The position numbers and the translations under genes were made by a program. The notes under the pieces were generated by a model. That model was not told the origin of the DNA. It searched no databases and was given only the letters and a program-made list of their open reading frames with translations. Shown here piece after piece: positions 44,441-53,253 of a stretch of 64,000 nucleotides of DNA. The first letter of the stretch is position 1. Each line of letters begins with the position of its first letter. Source of the stretch: Opitutaceae bacterium (GTDB lineage Bacteria; Verrucomicrobiota; Verrucomicrobiia; Opitutales; Opitutaceae). Location of the stretch: NCBI GenBank assembly GCA_030693515.1, contig JAUYAK010000107.1:17545-81544 (forward strand), given 5' to 3'.

Positions 44441-45604
44441 ATGAGCGACGCCGTCCCCGCCTTTTCCAAGGATCGACCGTTCCCCGCCCGGCTCAGTGAG
44501 AATCGCCTGTTGAACAAGCCTGGTTCGGCGAAGGAGACGCGACATTTCGTCGTCGATTTGCGCGGGAGCGGATTGCACTACAAGGCGGGCGATTCGCTCG
44601 GGGTTTTCCCCTCGAACCGGCCGGAGGAGGTGGAGGAAATTCTCCAGCGACTAGGAGCCACCGGGGAGGAGCTGGTGTCGCCGGCCGCCCTCAAGCTTCC
44701 GACGCCCGCGACGCTGCGCAGTGTGTTGACCGAAAAACTCGCGCTCTCGAAGCCCACGCGCCGCGCCATCGAGGTCCTCGCCAGCCGTGCGGCCCAGGCC
44801 GACGAGCAGGCGAAACTGATCGGTCTGCTTGCGCCCGAATCGAAGGACGTGCTGGGCTTGTTTCTTGAGCAGCGCGAGTTCGTGGACCTGCTGGCCGATT
44901 TTCCGAGTGCCCGGCTGGCGCCGCAGGAGTTCGTGGACCTGCTGAGGAAACTCATGCCGCGGCTCTACTCGATCGCATCGTCGGGCCGGGCGCACCCGAG
45001 CGACGTGCACCTGACCGTCGCGATCGTGCGCTACGAGACCAATGGTCGCGGGCGAGTCGGCGCGTGCTCGAGCTTTCTCTCGGATCGCGTGCTGCTCGGC
45101 GCGACGCCGGTGCCGGTGTTTGTGGCCGACTCGCATTTCGGTCCGCCGGCCGACGGGGCCAAGGACTGCATCATGGTCGGCCCCGGCACGGGGATCGCGC
45201 CGTTTCGCGCGTTTATGCAGGACCGGGTCGCGACCGGTGCGACCGGGCGCAACTGGCTCTTTTTCGGCGATCAGAAGCGCGGGACGGATTTTCTCTACGA
45301 GGAGGAATGGGAGGCGCATCTCGCCGCCGGCCGGCTCACGCGTCTCGACACCGCGTTTTCCCGCGACCAGCTGCTCAAGATCTACGTGCAGGATCGGATG
45401 CGGGAAAACGCGGCCGAGCTGTGGGCTTGGCTCAAGGGCGGTGCGCATTTTTATGTGTGCGGCGATGCGAAACGCATGGCCAAGGACGTCGACACCGCGC
45501 TGCACGAGATCATCGTCGAGCAGGGCGGCATGAGCCTGGAGCAGGCGGTGGCCTACGTGAAGCAACTCAAGAAGGAACAGCGCTACCAGCGCGACGTTTA
45601 CTGA
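44441..45604 (+). CDS. CysJ-like FAD/NADPH flavoprotein reductase lacking the FMN domain
   Basis: A 387-residue protein matching the FAD and NADPH parts of sulfite reductase flavoprotein or cytochrome P450 reductase: FVVDLRGSGLHYKAGDSLGVFP, the FAD motif RLYSIASSGRAHP, the GACSSFLS flavin motif, NADPH-binding GPGTGIAPFRAFMQD and YVCGDAKRMAKDVD, ending QRYQRDVY with an aromatic C-terminus. The usual N-terminal flavodoxin domain is missing, so electrons must go to a separate carrier or directly to a partner. No sulfite reductase hemoprotein gene is nearby. It is divergent from the pseudouridine synthase. Confidence 0.85.
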   Translation: MSDAVPAFSKDRPFPARLSENRLLNKPGSAKETRHFVVDLRGSGLHYKAGDSLGVFPSNRPEEVEEILQRLGATGEELVSPAALKLPTPATLRSVLTEKLALSKPTRRAIEVLASRAAQADEQAKLIGLLAPESKDVLGLFLEQREFVDLLADFPSARLAPQEFVDLLRKLMPRLYSIASSGRAHPSDVHLTVAIVRYETNGRGRVGACSSFLSDRVLLGATPVPVFVADSHFGPPADGAKDCIMVGPGTGIAPFRAFMQDRVATGATGRNWLFFGDQKRGTDFLYEEEWEAHLAAGRLTRLDTAFSRDQLLKIYVQDRMRENAAELWAWLKGGAHFYVCGDAKRMAKDVDTALHEIIVEQGGMSLEQAVAYVKQLKKEQRYQRDVY

Positions 45605-45675
45605 AGATCGATTTCCGATTGCACGCACTTGCCTGTCTCTGTCGGATCAAAAATCCAAAAAATCGAAACCCACTC

Positions 45676-46425
45676 ATGCTCACCTTCACCAACCGCACCG
45701 CCCTCATCACCGGCGCCGGCCGAGGCATCGGCAAGGCCATTGCCGAGACGCTGGCCAAGCACGGGGTCACAGTCATCTGCGTCTCCAAATCCGCCGAATC
45801 CTGCGGTGCCACCGCGGCGGCGATCACGGCCAGCGGGGGCAAGGCCAAGGCGCTCGCGGTCGATGTCGCGGATGGCGCGGCGGTCGCCCAGGCCTGCGAG
45901 GCGCTGCTCAAGGAGTTTCCCGCCATCGATATGCTGGTGAACAACGCCGGCATCACTCGCGACGGCCTGCTCTTTCGCATGAGCGAGACCGATTGGAACG
46001 ACGTCATCGCCACCAACCTCACGAGTTGCTTCCACTGGACCAAACTCATCGGGCGGCCCATGACACGCGCCCGCTGGGGCCGCATCGTCAACATCACCTC
46101 GGTCAGCGGAGTGATGGGTAACGCCGGTCAGGCCAACTACTCGGCCGCCAAGGCCGGCATGATCGGCTTGACCAAAACCCTCGCACGGGAGTTCGCCGGC
46201 CGCAGCGTGACGGTCAACGCTGTGGCCCCGGGGTTCATCAAGACGGATATGACCACGGAGTTTGTGAATAATCCGGAGGCCTCGGCGAAAATTCTGGAAG
46301 CCGTGCCGCTGCGCCGCTTCGGCGAATCCGCTGACATCGCCAACCTTGTGACGTATCTCTGCTCCGAGGAGGCCGGCTACATCACCGGACAAGTTTTTAA
46401 CGTTGACGGTGGCATGGCGATGTGA
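45676..46425 (+). CDS. fabG: 3-oxoacyl-ACP reductase
   Basis: NADPH-dependent reduction of 3-oxoacyl-ACP in fatty acid synthesis. A 249-residue SDR with NAD(P) motif [14 protein letters not shown] at ~13-26, [14 protein letters not shown], catalytic Ser in [14 protein letters not shown], and Tyr/Lys in YSAAKAG (YxxxK), ending with [19 protein letters not shown]. The size and the GITRDGL and NAGITRDG segments are those of housekeeping FabG. It is the first of fabG-acpP-fabF on the plus strand, 38 bases before acpP. Confidence 0.95.
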   Translation: MLTFTNRTALITGAGRGIGKAIAETLAKHGVTVICVSKSAESCGATAAAITASGGKAKALAVDVADGAAVAQACEALLKEFPAIDMLVNNAGITRDGLLFRMSETDWNDVIATNLTSCFHWTKLIGRPMTRARWGRIVNITSVSGVMGNAGQANYSAAKAGMIGLTKTLAREFAGRSVTVNAVAPGFIKTDMTTEFVNNPEASAKILEAVPLRRFGESADIANLVTYLCSEEAGYITGQVFNVDGGMAM

Positions 46426-46463
46426 AGCCTCCGCTCGAATTCCGTCCCTACAATTTTTGCACA

Positions 46464-46727
46464 ATGGCCGACCAAAAAACCATCGAACAACGCGTCAAGG
46501 AAATCATCGTCAATCAGCTCAACGTTAACGAGGAGCAGATTACGCCGACCGCCTCCTTCCTCGACGACCTGGGTGCCGATTCGCTCGACACGGTCGAACT
46601 GATCATGGCCTTTGAAGAAGAGTTCAAGGACGAGATTAAGGGCGAAATCCCCGAGTCCGACGCCGAGAAGCTTCAGAAGGTCGGTCAAGTCATCGACTAC
46701 ATCAAGGCGAAGGCCGGACAGGCCTAA
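46464..46727 (+). CDS. acpP: Acyl carrier protein
   Basis: Carries growing acyl chains on 4'-phosphopantetheine. An 87-residue acidic protein, with the phosphopantetheine site Ser40 in [19 protein letters not shown] and the FabG-like order of partners around it. The start at 46464 (MADQKTIEQ) is preferred to a longer frame running from 46422, which overlaps the fabG end. An intrinsic terminator (46746-46800) follows directly, so fabF downstream may be transcribed less than acpP. Confidence 0.95.
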   Translation: MADQKTIEQRVKEIIVNQLNVNEEQITPTASFLDDLGADSLDTVELIMAFEEEFKDEIKGEIPESDAEKLQKVGQVIDYIKAKAGQA

Positions 46728-46745
46728 CCCAATTTTCGACAGGAG

Positions 46746-46800
46746 TGGCGTTCTGCCGATTTCCCAAGCGGAAATTTCTGGCAGGACGCCATTTTGTTTT
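46746..46800 (+). terminator. Intrinsic terminator after acpP
   Basis: Stem TGGCGTTCTGCC (46746-46757) pairs with GGCAGGACGCCA (46780-46791), one wobble, enclosing a second stem ATTTCC/GGAAAT; TTTTGTTTT follows at 46792-46800. The T-run is on the plus strand only. It lies between acpP and fabF. Confidence 0.88.
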
Positions 46801-46818
46801 CTGAGAATCGCACCTCGC

Positions 46819-48069
46819 ATGGAAACACCTTCCCCAGGGCGTCGTGTTGTAGTCACCGGGCTCGGGGCCATCACGTCGCTTGGGCATGATGTGGATCAAT
46901 TCTGGGCGAGTCTCGTCGCCGGCCGCTGCGGTATTGAGCGGATCTCGCTCTTCGATCCGGCGAACTTTGCCAGCCAGATCGGGGCGGAAGTGCGCTCGTG
47001 GGATGCGGCGCAGCACATGGATCCGAAGGAGGCGCGCCGCAACGATCGCTACACGCACTTTGGCATCGTCGCCGCCAAGCAGGCGGTGAAGGACGCCGGG
47101 CTCGACATGGGGCGCGAGGACGGCGACCGCGTCGGAGTGATGATCGGTTCTGGAATCGGCGGCATGTATACCTTCGAGTCGCAGCTCAAGGTTTTGGCGG
47201 AACGCGGCCCGCGCAAGGTTTCGCCTTTCACCATCCCAGCCCTGATCGGCAATATCTGCTCCGGCCTCGTCGCGATCGAGCACGGCGCGCGCGGGCCGAA
47301 CTTCGGGGTCGTCTCCGCCTGCGCCACCGGCACGCATGCCCTGGGCGAGGCCGCCCACATGATCCGCCGCGGCGATGCCGACGTGATGATCGCCGGCGGC
47401 AGCGAGGCCGCGATCACGCCGTTTGCCTACGCCAGCTTCTGTGCGATGAAGGCCATGAGCACGCGCAATGACGCCCCTGAGAAGGCCAGCCGGCCCTTCG
47501 ACCGGAATCGCGACGGCTTCATCATGGGCGAGGGGGCCGGAGTGCTCGTCCTCGAATCGCTCGAACACGCCCAAGCCCGCGGCGCCCGCGTCTACTGCGA
47601 ACTCGCCGGCTACGCCGCGACCTGCGACGCGTTTCACATCACGCAGCCGGATCCCGACGGCAAGGGGCTCTCGATGGCGATGAAGCGCGCACTCGCCAGC
47701 TCCGCCGTCGCGCCCGACGCGATAGACTACATCAACGCCCACGGCACCTCGACACCCTACAACGACAAGTTCGAGACCCTCGCGATCAAGAAAGTCTTTG
47801 GCGACCACGCCCGCACGGTTGCGATTAGCTCCACCAAATCCATGACCGGCCACCTGCTCGGCGCCGCCGGCGGCATCGAGTCGGTCGTCTGCGTGAAGAC
47901 GATCCAGACGCAGACGCTCGCGCCCACGATCAACCTCGAGGATCCCGATCCCGACTGTGATCTCGACTACGTGCCCAATGTGGCACGATCGGCCAAGGTG
48001 CGGGCGGTGTTGAGCAACAACCTGGGGTTCGGCGGGCAGAATGCCTCGATTGTTTTCCGCGCCGTTTAA
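46819..48069 (+). CDS. fabF: Beta-ketoacyl-ACP synthase II
   Basis: Condenses malonyl-ACP with acyl-ACP for chain elongation. 416 residues, normal for FabF. Motifs: VVVTGLGAITSLGHDVDQFW at the N-terminus, active-site Cys in SACATGTHALGEAA (~170), His in NAHGTSTPYND (~310), and His in TKSMTGHLLGAAGGIE (~345). FabF-type signatures RPFDRNRDGFIMGEGAG and NLGFGGQNASIVF are present. It follows fabG-acpP, but with the terminator of acpP just upstream, so it may have an additional promoter. Confidence 0.95.
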   Translation: METPSPGRRVVVTGLGAITSLGHDVDQFWASLVAGRCGIERISLFDPANFASQIGAEVRSWDAAQHMDPKEARRNDRYTHFGIVAAKQAVKDAGLDMGREDGDRVGVMIGSGIGGMYTFESQLKVLAERGPRKVSPFTIPALIGNICSGLVAIEHGARGPNFGVVSACATGTHALGEAAHMIRRGDADVMIAGGSEAAITPFAYASFCAMKAMSTRNDAPEKASRPFDRNRDGFIMGEGAGVLVLESLEHAQARGARVYCELAGYAATCDAFHITQPDPDGKGLSMAMKRALASSAVAPDAIDYINAHGTSTPYNDKFETLAIKKVFGDHARTVAISSTKSMTGHLLGAAGGIESVVCVKTIQTQTLAPTINLEDPDPDCDLDYVPNVARSAKVRAVLSNNLGFGGQNASIVFRAV

Positions 48070-48089
48070 GGCTGCGAGGTCGCGAGGAC

Positions 48090-48118
48090 AAAAAAACCCG
48101 CGCCGGAGTCGGCGCGGG
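48090..48118 (-). terminator. Intrinsic terminator for rpmB
   Basis: On the minus strand, CCCGCGCC (48118-48111) pairs with GGCGCGGG (48104-48097), with TTTTTTT at 48096-48090. It lies ~30 bases after the rpmB stop and 20 bases past the end of convergent fabF. Confidence 0.85.
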
Positions 48119-48149
48119 CAATAGAAAAAAGAAAAGGGGGGCGAAGATC

Positions 48150-48389
48150 TCAGCCCTTCACTACCTTCTCGACGAGACCGGCCTTGATGGCCTTGACCGA
48201 CACCCACACACGTTTCGCGCTGCCGTTAGGCATGCGGATGCGGACGCGCTGCAGGTTGGGACGGAAGAGGCGTTTGGTCTTGCTGGTCACGTGCGTGCCG
48301 ATGCCGCCGCTCTTCTTGGACTGACCCTTGCGGTTGATGATCGAGCCCTTGGAGGGACGGCGACCGGTGATTGCGCAGATTCTGGACAT
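48150..48389 (-). CDS. rpmB: 50S ribosomal protein L28
   Basis: A 79-residue basic ribosomal protein of the large subunit. It starts MSRICAITGRRPSKGSIINRK and contains the L28 hallmarks GTHVTSKTKRLFRPNLQRVRI and AKRVWVSVKAIKAGLVEK. Only one cysteine (C5) is present, so the zinc-binding (C+) form with four cysteines is excluded. It is a single-gene unit on the minus strand with its own terminator. Confidence 0.97.
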   Translation of the reverse strand: MSRICAITGRRPSKGSIINRKGQSKKSGGIGTHVTSKTKRLFRPNLQRVRIRMPNGSAKRVWVSVKAIKAGLVEKVVKG

Positions 48390-48527
48390 GGTAGTTTCGA
48401 ATGGATGAAAGGTTCAGAGAAAAACTTCGGCCGCGGCGAAGCAAGGGCAATCTTGGCCCTAGGCTGATATGCCGGCGCTCTCGGAATGGCTGGGGCGGTT
48501 CGATGAGAAGATTACTCTAGCCCAGTC

Positions 48528-48556
48528 TTGCCCGTGCCGATGCAAGACACTTACAG
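48528..48556 (+). promoter_or_regulatory. Candidate promoter of gmd-fcl
   Basis: TTGCCC at 48528-48533 and TTACAG at 48551-48556 with exactly 17 bases between, 17 bases before the gmd start. Consensus match is partial, and it has not been confirmed. Confidence 0.3.
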
Positions 48557-48572
48557 TCATCGACTCTGAAGC

Positions 48573-49607
48573 ATGAAAAAAGCACTCATCACCGGCATCA
48601 CAGGGCAGGACGGTTCCTATCTCGCCGAACTCCTCCTCGCCAAAGGCTATGAGGTTCACGGCGTCATCCGCCGCGCCTCGACCTTCAACACCAGCCGGAT
48701 TGACCACCTTTACCGTGATCCCCACGTCAACGGCGTTAAGCTCCATCTGCACTACGGCGACCTCGCTGACTCGGTGCAGATGGTGAAGCTCCTCTACAGC
48801 CTGCAGCCTGACGAGATCTACAACCTCGCGGCGCAGTCGCACGTGCGGGTTTCCTTCGATATCCCGGAATATACTGGTGATGTCGTGGGTCTCGGCGCGG
48901 TGCGTATCCTCGAAGCGATCCGCGAGGCGGGCCTCGGGAAAAAATGCCGCTATTACCAAGCCTCGTCCTCCGAGATGTTCGGCAAGGTGCAGGAGGTCCC
49001 GCAGGTTGAGACCACACCGTTCTGGCCGCGCTCGCCCTACGGTTGCGCCAAAATGTATGCGCACTGGCTCACGGTGAACTACCGCGAGAGCTACAATCTC
49101 CACGCCTCGTCCGGCATCCTGTTCAACCACGAGAGCCCGCGGCGCGGCGAGACGTTCGTCACCCGCAAGATCACCCGGGCCGCCACGCGCATCAAGCTGG
49201 GGCTCCAGGACTCGATCTACATGGGCAACCTCGACGCTAAGCGCGACTGGGGTTACGCCAAGGAATACGTCGAGATGATGTGGGTGATGCTCCAGCAGGA
49301 TCAGCCCGACGACTATGTGGTCGCGACCAATGAGACGCACACCGTGAAGGAATTCATCGAGGAAACCTTCGGCCTGCTCGGCCTCGACTGGCAGAAGCAC
49401 GTGAAGTATGACGCCCGTTACGAACGCCCCGCCGAAGTCGAACTCCTCATCGGCAATCCGCTGAAGGCCAAGAAGCAGCTCGGCTGGGAGCCTAAGGTCC
49501 GTTTCAAGGAGCTCGTGAAGATCATGACCGAGGCCGACCTCGAGCTCGCCAAGCGCGAGGCCCAGATCGCGCAACTGCCCGCGGTGTCGCGCGCGCCGTT
49601 CGCATGA
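48573..49607 (+). CDS. gmd: GDP-mannose 4,6-dehydratase
   Basis: Dehydrates GDP-D-mannose to GDP-4-keto-6-deoxymannose, the first step to GDP-L-fucose. 344 residues: NADP motif [23 protein letters not shown] at ~8-30, [15 protein letters not shown], catalytic [14 protein letters not shown] and [10 protein letters not shown] (YxxxK), and [16 protein letters not shown] typical of GMD. It overlaps the fcl gene by four bases (ATGA), the usual operon for fucose-containing glycans. Confidence 0.95.
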   Translation: MKKALITGITGQDGSYLAELLLAKGYEVHGVIRRASTFNTSRIDHLYRDPHVNGVKLHLHYGDLADSVQMVKLLYSLQPDEIYNLAAQSHVRVSFDIPEYTGDVVGLGAVRILEAIREAGLGKKCRYYQASSSEMFGKVQEVPQVETTPFWPRSPYGCAKMYAHWLTVNYRESYNLHASSGILFNHESPRRGETFVTRKITRAATRIKLGLQDSIYMGNLDAKRDWGYAKEYVEMMWVMLQQDQPDDYVVATNETHTVKEFIEETFGLLGLDWQKHVKYDARYERPAEVELLIGNPLKAKKQLGWEPKVRFKELVKIMTEADLELAKREAQIAQLPAVSRAPFA

Positions 49608-50539
49608 AGCTCTTCATCGCGGGGTCCAATGGCATGGTCGGCGGCGCGCTCGTGCGCCGCTTTCAGCGCGAGCCGGGCTGTTCGCTCCTGCTCCGCACCC
49701 GGCGCGAACTCGACCTGACCAACCAGGCCGCCGTCGAGGCCTTCTACGCCGCGGAAAAACCAGAGGTCGTGATCGTCGCTGCCGCCAAGGTCGGTGGCAT
49801 CCACGCCAACAACACCTATCCCGGCGAATTTCTCTTCGAGAATCTCGCCATCGCCGCCAACACGATTCACTCCGCCTACCGCCACGGCGTGCAGCGCCTG
49901 CTCTTCCTCGGCAGCTCGTGCATCTATCCAAAGCACGCGCCGCAGCCGATGCCCGAGGACTGCCTCCTCACCAGCGCCCTTGAGCCCACCAACGAAGCCT
50001 ACGCCATCGCCAAGATCGCCGGCCTCAAGCTCGCGCAATCCTACCGCAAGCAATACGGCGTCCGCTTCCACTCGGCGATGCCGACCAATCTCTATGGTCC
50101 GGGGGACAACTACCATCCGCAGAACTCTCACGTGCTGCCCGCGCTCATCCGCCGCTTCGACGAGGCGCGCGAAAAGCAGCTCCCCGAAGTCGCCGCCTGG
50201 GGCACGGGCACGCCCAAGCGCGAGTTTCTCCACGTCGATGATCTCGCCGAGGCCTGCGCGTTTCTCCTACGGCTCGAAAATCCGCCCGACTGGATCAATG
50301 TCGGCACCGGCACGGATGTGACTATCCGCGAGTTGACGGAGACCGTTGCCGCCGCGGTCGGCTATCCAGGCCGCATCGCGTGGGACGCGACCAAGCCCGA
50401 CGGCACGCCCCGCAAGCTCATGGATGTCTCGCGGCTCACCGCCCTCGGTTGGCGCGCCACGATCGCCCTGCGAGATGGCGTGGAAAAGACCGTCGCCGCT
50501 TATCGCGCCGAGAAGGCCGCGGGCACGCTGCGCGGTTAA
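49604..50539 (+). CDS. fcl: GDP-L-fucose synthase
   Basis: Epimerises and reduces the GMD product to GDP-L-fucose. A 311-residue [17 protein letters not shown] at the N-terminus, [23 protein letters not shown], the catalytic Ser/Tyr/Lys in [15 protein letters not shown] and [20 protein letters not shown], and [24 protein letters not shown]. It overlaps gmd, giving a two-gene unit. A GDP-fucose or related deoxyhexose is implied for LPS or exopolysaccharide. Confidence 0.95.
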   Translation: MKLFIAGSNGMVGGALVRRFQREPGCSLLLRTRRELDLTNQAAVEAFYAAEKPEVVIVAAAKVGGIHANNTYPGEFLFENLAIAANTIHSAYRHGVQRLLFLGSSCIYPKHAPQPMPEDCLLTSALEPTNEAYAIAKIAGLKLAQSYRKQYGVRFHSAMPTNLYGPGDNYHPQNSHVLPALIRRFDEAREKQLPEVAAWGTGTPKREFLHVDDLAEACAFLLRLENPPDWINVGTGTDVTIRELTETVAAAVGYPGRIAWDATKPDGTPRKLMDVSRLTALGWRATIALRDGVEKTVAAYRAEKAAGTLRG

Positions 50540-50655
50540 AGAGGGCTCTCCGCCGGGTTGAGATGGGCGCTTCCGCTCGCCGTTTGAGCCAAGCCGACAC
50601 CAGAAAACTCTAGGCTTTCCAAAGCCCCGTTCCGGCCTACGTTGGTCCGTTACAT

Positions 50656-51072
50656 ATGCAGAGAACGTTCGTTATCTTTAAGCCCGACGCCATGGATAAG
50701 CGTGTCGTCGGGGCCGTGTTGAGCCGCTTCGAAGCGGCCGGTTTTGATGTGATTGGCTGCAAGATGGCCCGTCTCACGCCGGACCTGCTCCGCCAACACT
50801 ACGCGCATGTCGCCGACAAGCCGTTCTATCCCGAGATCGAGAAATTCATGAGTTCTCGGCCGGTGATCTTGCTCGCCCTCCAGGGCATCAATGCCGTTCA
50901 GCGCGTCCGCGATCTGCTCGGGCCGACCGACTCCCGCAAGGCCCCCAAGGGCACGATTCGTGGCGATTACGGCACCGAGATGATGAAGAATGTCGTTCAC
51001 GCCTCGGACAGCGTCGAGAACGGCAAGGCCGAACTCGCGCGCTTCTTCCAGCCGGACGAGCTGTTCGTCTGA
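50656..51072 (+). CDS. ndk: Nucleoside diphosphate kinase
   Basis: Phosphorylates NDPs with ATP through a phosphohistidine. 138 residues, usual length. It starts QRTFVIFKPDAMDKRVVGAVLSRFE, with KPDA at ~10, SRPVILLALQG and the active-site His in NVVHASDSVENGKAEL (~115). It is a single-gene unit with a strong terminator directly after it (51098-51126). Confidence 0.96.
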   Translation: MQRTFVIFKPDAMDKRVVGAVLSRFEAAGFDVIGCKMARLTPDLLRQHYAHVADKPFYPEIEKFMSSRPVILLALQGINAVQRVRDLLGPTDSRKAPKGTIRGDYGTEMMKNVVHASDSVENGKAELARFFQPDELFV

Positions 51073-51097
51073 GTCACCCGATTGTCCGGGCATTTTT

Positions 51098-51126
51098 AGG
51101 GCGGCCCATGGGCCGCCCTTTTTTTT
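51098..51126 (+). terminator. Intrinsic terminator of ndk
   Basis: AGGGCGGCCC (51098-51107) pairs with GGGCCGCCCT (51110-51119), followed by an 8-base T-run to 51126 on the plus strand. Confidence 0.9.
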
Positions 51127-52231
51127 ATTTTTCCACGGCGAAGCGATACTCCGTCGTCGAGCTGAACCTCTGGCCGGGCCGCAGAATCGTGGACGGGAAG
51201 TTCGCATGGTTGACGGAGTCGGGGTAGTGCTGGGTCTCAAAACAATAGAAGCCGGGTTTGTCGGCGACCGGCTGCGCGCCGAGTGGGCTCGTGTAGAGCT
51301 GCACGCCGGGCTCCGTCGTCCACACTTCCATCACGCGACCCGACTTGGCTTCACGCACGCGGGCCGCGCGTCGCAGGCTGGTATCGCCCGTCGGCCGATC
51401 GATGACGAAATTGTGATCGTAGCGGCGGTTGGCGGGCAGCCGGTCAAAGCGCGCGCCGAGGAGCGCGGGCTGGGTGAAATCGAGCGGCGTGCCGGCGACA
51501 GGCGCGATGTCGCCCGTGGGGATGAGTGCAGCGTCGGACGGGGTGTAGCTCTTGGCGTAGATCACCACTTCGTGACCGATTACGTCGCCTGAGCCGGCGA
51601 GGTTGAAGTAGGCGTGATTGGTGAGGTTGATCGGCGTCGGTTTGTCGGTCGTGGCCCCATAGTCGATGCGCAGCGTATTGTCGGGCGTGAGCGTGTAGGT
51701 GACGCTCACCTCCAACCGGCCGGGGTAGCCTTCCTCGCCGTCGGCGCTCACGTAGGTGAGTTTCACCGCGGGGCCGTTCCGCGAGGGCACCACGGCGCCC
51801 GTCCAGTTGACTTTGGCGAAGCCTCGCCGGCCGCCGTGGATGTGGTTGGGGCCGGAGTTGGTGGTGACATGCACCTCGCGGCCATCGAGCTTGAACCGGC
51901 CCTGGGCGATGCGGTTGGCGACGCGACCGATCACAGCGGCGGAGTTGGCGTAGGAAGCAGGCGTGCCCAGCGGTGGCGGGACGACCGGGTTGAGCACGCT
52001 CGCCAGCTGGCCCGTGCGATCCGGCATGCGGAGGTCGGAGACCGTGGCGCCATAAGTGATGATCTGGGCGACGGCCCCGCGGGCGTTGGTCAGCGTGAAA
52101 CTTTCAATGGGTTCGCCCTCCGGGGTGGTGCCGAAGGGGGCGCGTTGCACACCGCGCTCGGCGGCGGAGCAGACCGTGGCGAGAAACAGCACGGCGAGGC
52201 CGCGCAAGTGGGGGAGGCGACAGGGGTTCAC
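51125..52231 (-). CDS. galM: Exported aldose 1-epimerase
   Basis: Interconverts alpha and beta anomers of aldoses. 368 residues with an N-terminal signal-like segment (LRGLAVLFLATVCSA). Family motifs: TTPEGEPIESFTLTNARG, ATVSDLRMPDRTG, the substrate-binding NRIAQGRFKLDG and NHIHGGRRGFAKV, catalytic His in NLTNHAYFNLAGSG, and the Glu of CFETQHYPDSVNH. Start codon taken as GTG at 52231; an upstream TTG frame also exists. It is secreted, unlike most GalM enzymes, which fits use of extracellular sugar in a polysaccharide degrader. Confidence 0.9.
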   Translation of the reverse strand: MNPCRLPHLRGLAVLFLATVCSAAERGVQRAPFGTTPEGEPIESFTLTNARGAVAQIITYGATVSDLRMPDRTGQLASVLNPVVPPPLGTPASYANSAAVIGRVANRIAQGRFKLDGREVHVTTNSGPNHIHGGRRGFAKVNWTGAVVPSRNGPAVKLTYVSADGEEGYPGRLEVSVTYTLTPDNTLRIDYGATTDKPTPINLTNHAYFNLAGSGDVIGHEVVIYAKSYTPSDAALIPTGDIAPVAGTPLDFTQPALLGARFDRLPANRRYDHNFVIDRPTGDTSLRRAARVREAKSGRVMEVWTTEPGVQLYTSPLGAQPVADKPGFYCFETQHYPDSVNHANFPSTILRPGQRFSSTTEYRFAVEK

Positions 52232-52342
52232 GGCCCCGGTTGAACGCTCGCCTGCCGTCCGCGGCAAGGCAGATGTGGGTGCATCTCCGGGCGTGACTTT
52301 GCGGAACCCCGTTCGTCAGACTGCCACGTTCCCCCACATCCC

Positions 52343-52975
52343 ATGTCCAAAAAAATCACCTCCCTTGTCCTGACCGCCGCACTCGCGTTTGCGTTTGCCG
52401 CCCCCGCTTTCTCGCAGGCCGAGAAACAACCCGCCAAGAAACAACCCGCCCCCGCGATTCCCGGTGCCGGCACCGGCGGCAACACGCCGCACTTTACGAC
52501 CAGCACGGTCATCGGACCGAACCGCAACGAAGGCAGTCGCGTCACCATCACCTACGGCCGGCCCTATGCCGTCCATCCGCGCAAGGGCGGCGAGCCGCGC
52601 AAGATCTGGGGCGGCCTCGTGGCGTGGGACAAGCCCGACCGCCTCGGTGCCGACGAAGCCACCACCATCCTGACCCAGCACCCGATCGAGATCGGCGGCA
52701 CGACGATTCCTGCCGGCATCCACACGCTCTACATCATCCCGTCGGAAAGCGGCGTGAGTAAACTGGCCTTCAGTAAAAAGGTCGGCGACTGGGGCGTGCC
52801 CGTGAACACTGAAAACGATGTCGCTCGGGTCGACTTGAAGAAGGAGTCGCTCTCGACGCCGGTCGATCAGCTGACCATCGCGATCAAGAACTCGTCCCCC
52901 GCAAGCATGGGCGGCACCATCGAGATCACGTGGGAGAAGACAAAGTTCTCGCTGCCCTTTACCGTAAAGAAGTAA
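52343..52975 (+). CDS. Exported DUF2911 protein
   Basis: A 210-residue protein with a signal peptide (MSKKITSLVLTAALAFAFA). The mature domain carries the DUF2911 pattern: TITYGRPYAVHPRKGGEPRKIWGGLVAWDKPDRLGADEATTI, shown in part at ~70-105, IPAGIHTLYIIPSESG and LTIAIKNSSPASMGGTIEITWEKTKFSLPF. Members occur in Bacteroidota and Verrucomicrobia; function unknown, probably periplasmic. A terminator (53004-53031) ends it. Confidence 0.85.
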   Translation: MSKKITSLVLTAALAFAFAAPAFSQAEKQPAKKQPAPAIPGAGTGGNTPHFTTSTVIGPNRNEGSRVTITYGRPYAVHPRKGGEPRKIWGGLVAWDKPDRLGADEATTILTQHPIEIGGTTIPAGIHTLYIIPSESGVSKLAFSKKVGDWGVPVNTENDVARVDLKKESLSTPVDQLTIAIKNSSPASMGGTIEITWEKTKFSLPFTVKK

Positions 52976-53003
52976 GAGCGCCCGCCTCTGCGGTTTCACT
53001 TTC

Positions 53004-53031
53004 AGGCGCGCCGGCAGCGGCGCGCCTTTTT
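53004..53031 (+). terminator. Intrinsic terminator of the DUF2911 gene
   Basis: GGCGCGCC (53005-53012) and GGCGCGCC (53019-53026), self-complementary arms, with TTTTT at 53027-53031. Confidence 0.85.
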
Positions 53032-53104
53032 CGTGGTCGGGTAGAGCGGTAAACAAGCGCTTGACGCGCGCCCGGAAACGGGGACGCTCGCGCCTCCGAT
53101 TTTC

Positions 53105-53179
53105 GCCCTCATCGTCTATCGGTTAGGACAGGAGATTCTCAATCTTCAAAGCGGGGTTCGATTCCCCGTGGGGGCACCA
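53105..53179 (+). tRNA. tRNA-Glu (anticodon CTC)
   Basis: A complete cloverleaf with encoded CCA. Acceptor stem GCCCTCA/TGGGGGC, a three-pair D-stem typical of tRNA-Glu (GTC/GAC), anticodon stem GGAGA/TCTTC with loop TTCTCAA (anticodon CTC, reading GAG), and T-arm CGGGG-TTCGATT-CCCCG. A TTGACG at 53061-53066 is a possible -35 box, but no good -10 follows. Confidence 0.96.
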
Positions 53180-53253
53180 CTTTTTTGGCTCTGGAAATGA
53201 GCCTTCGGCGCGGGTTGAGCGTGGCTCGCCAAGCGCTCCTCGTCAGACAAACC

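Noticed and set aside
46702..48207. 501-codon minus-strand frame opposite fabF
   Set aside because: Shadow of fabF; no signal, no conservation that I can see.
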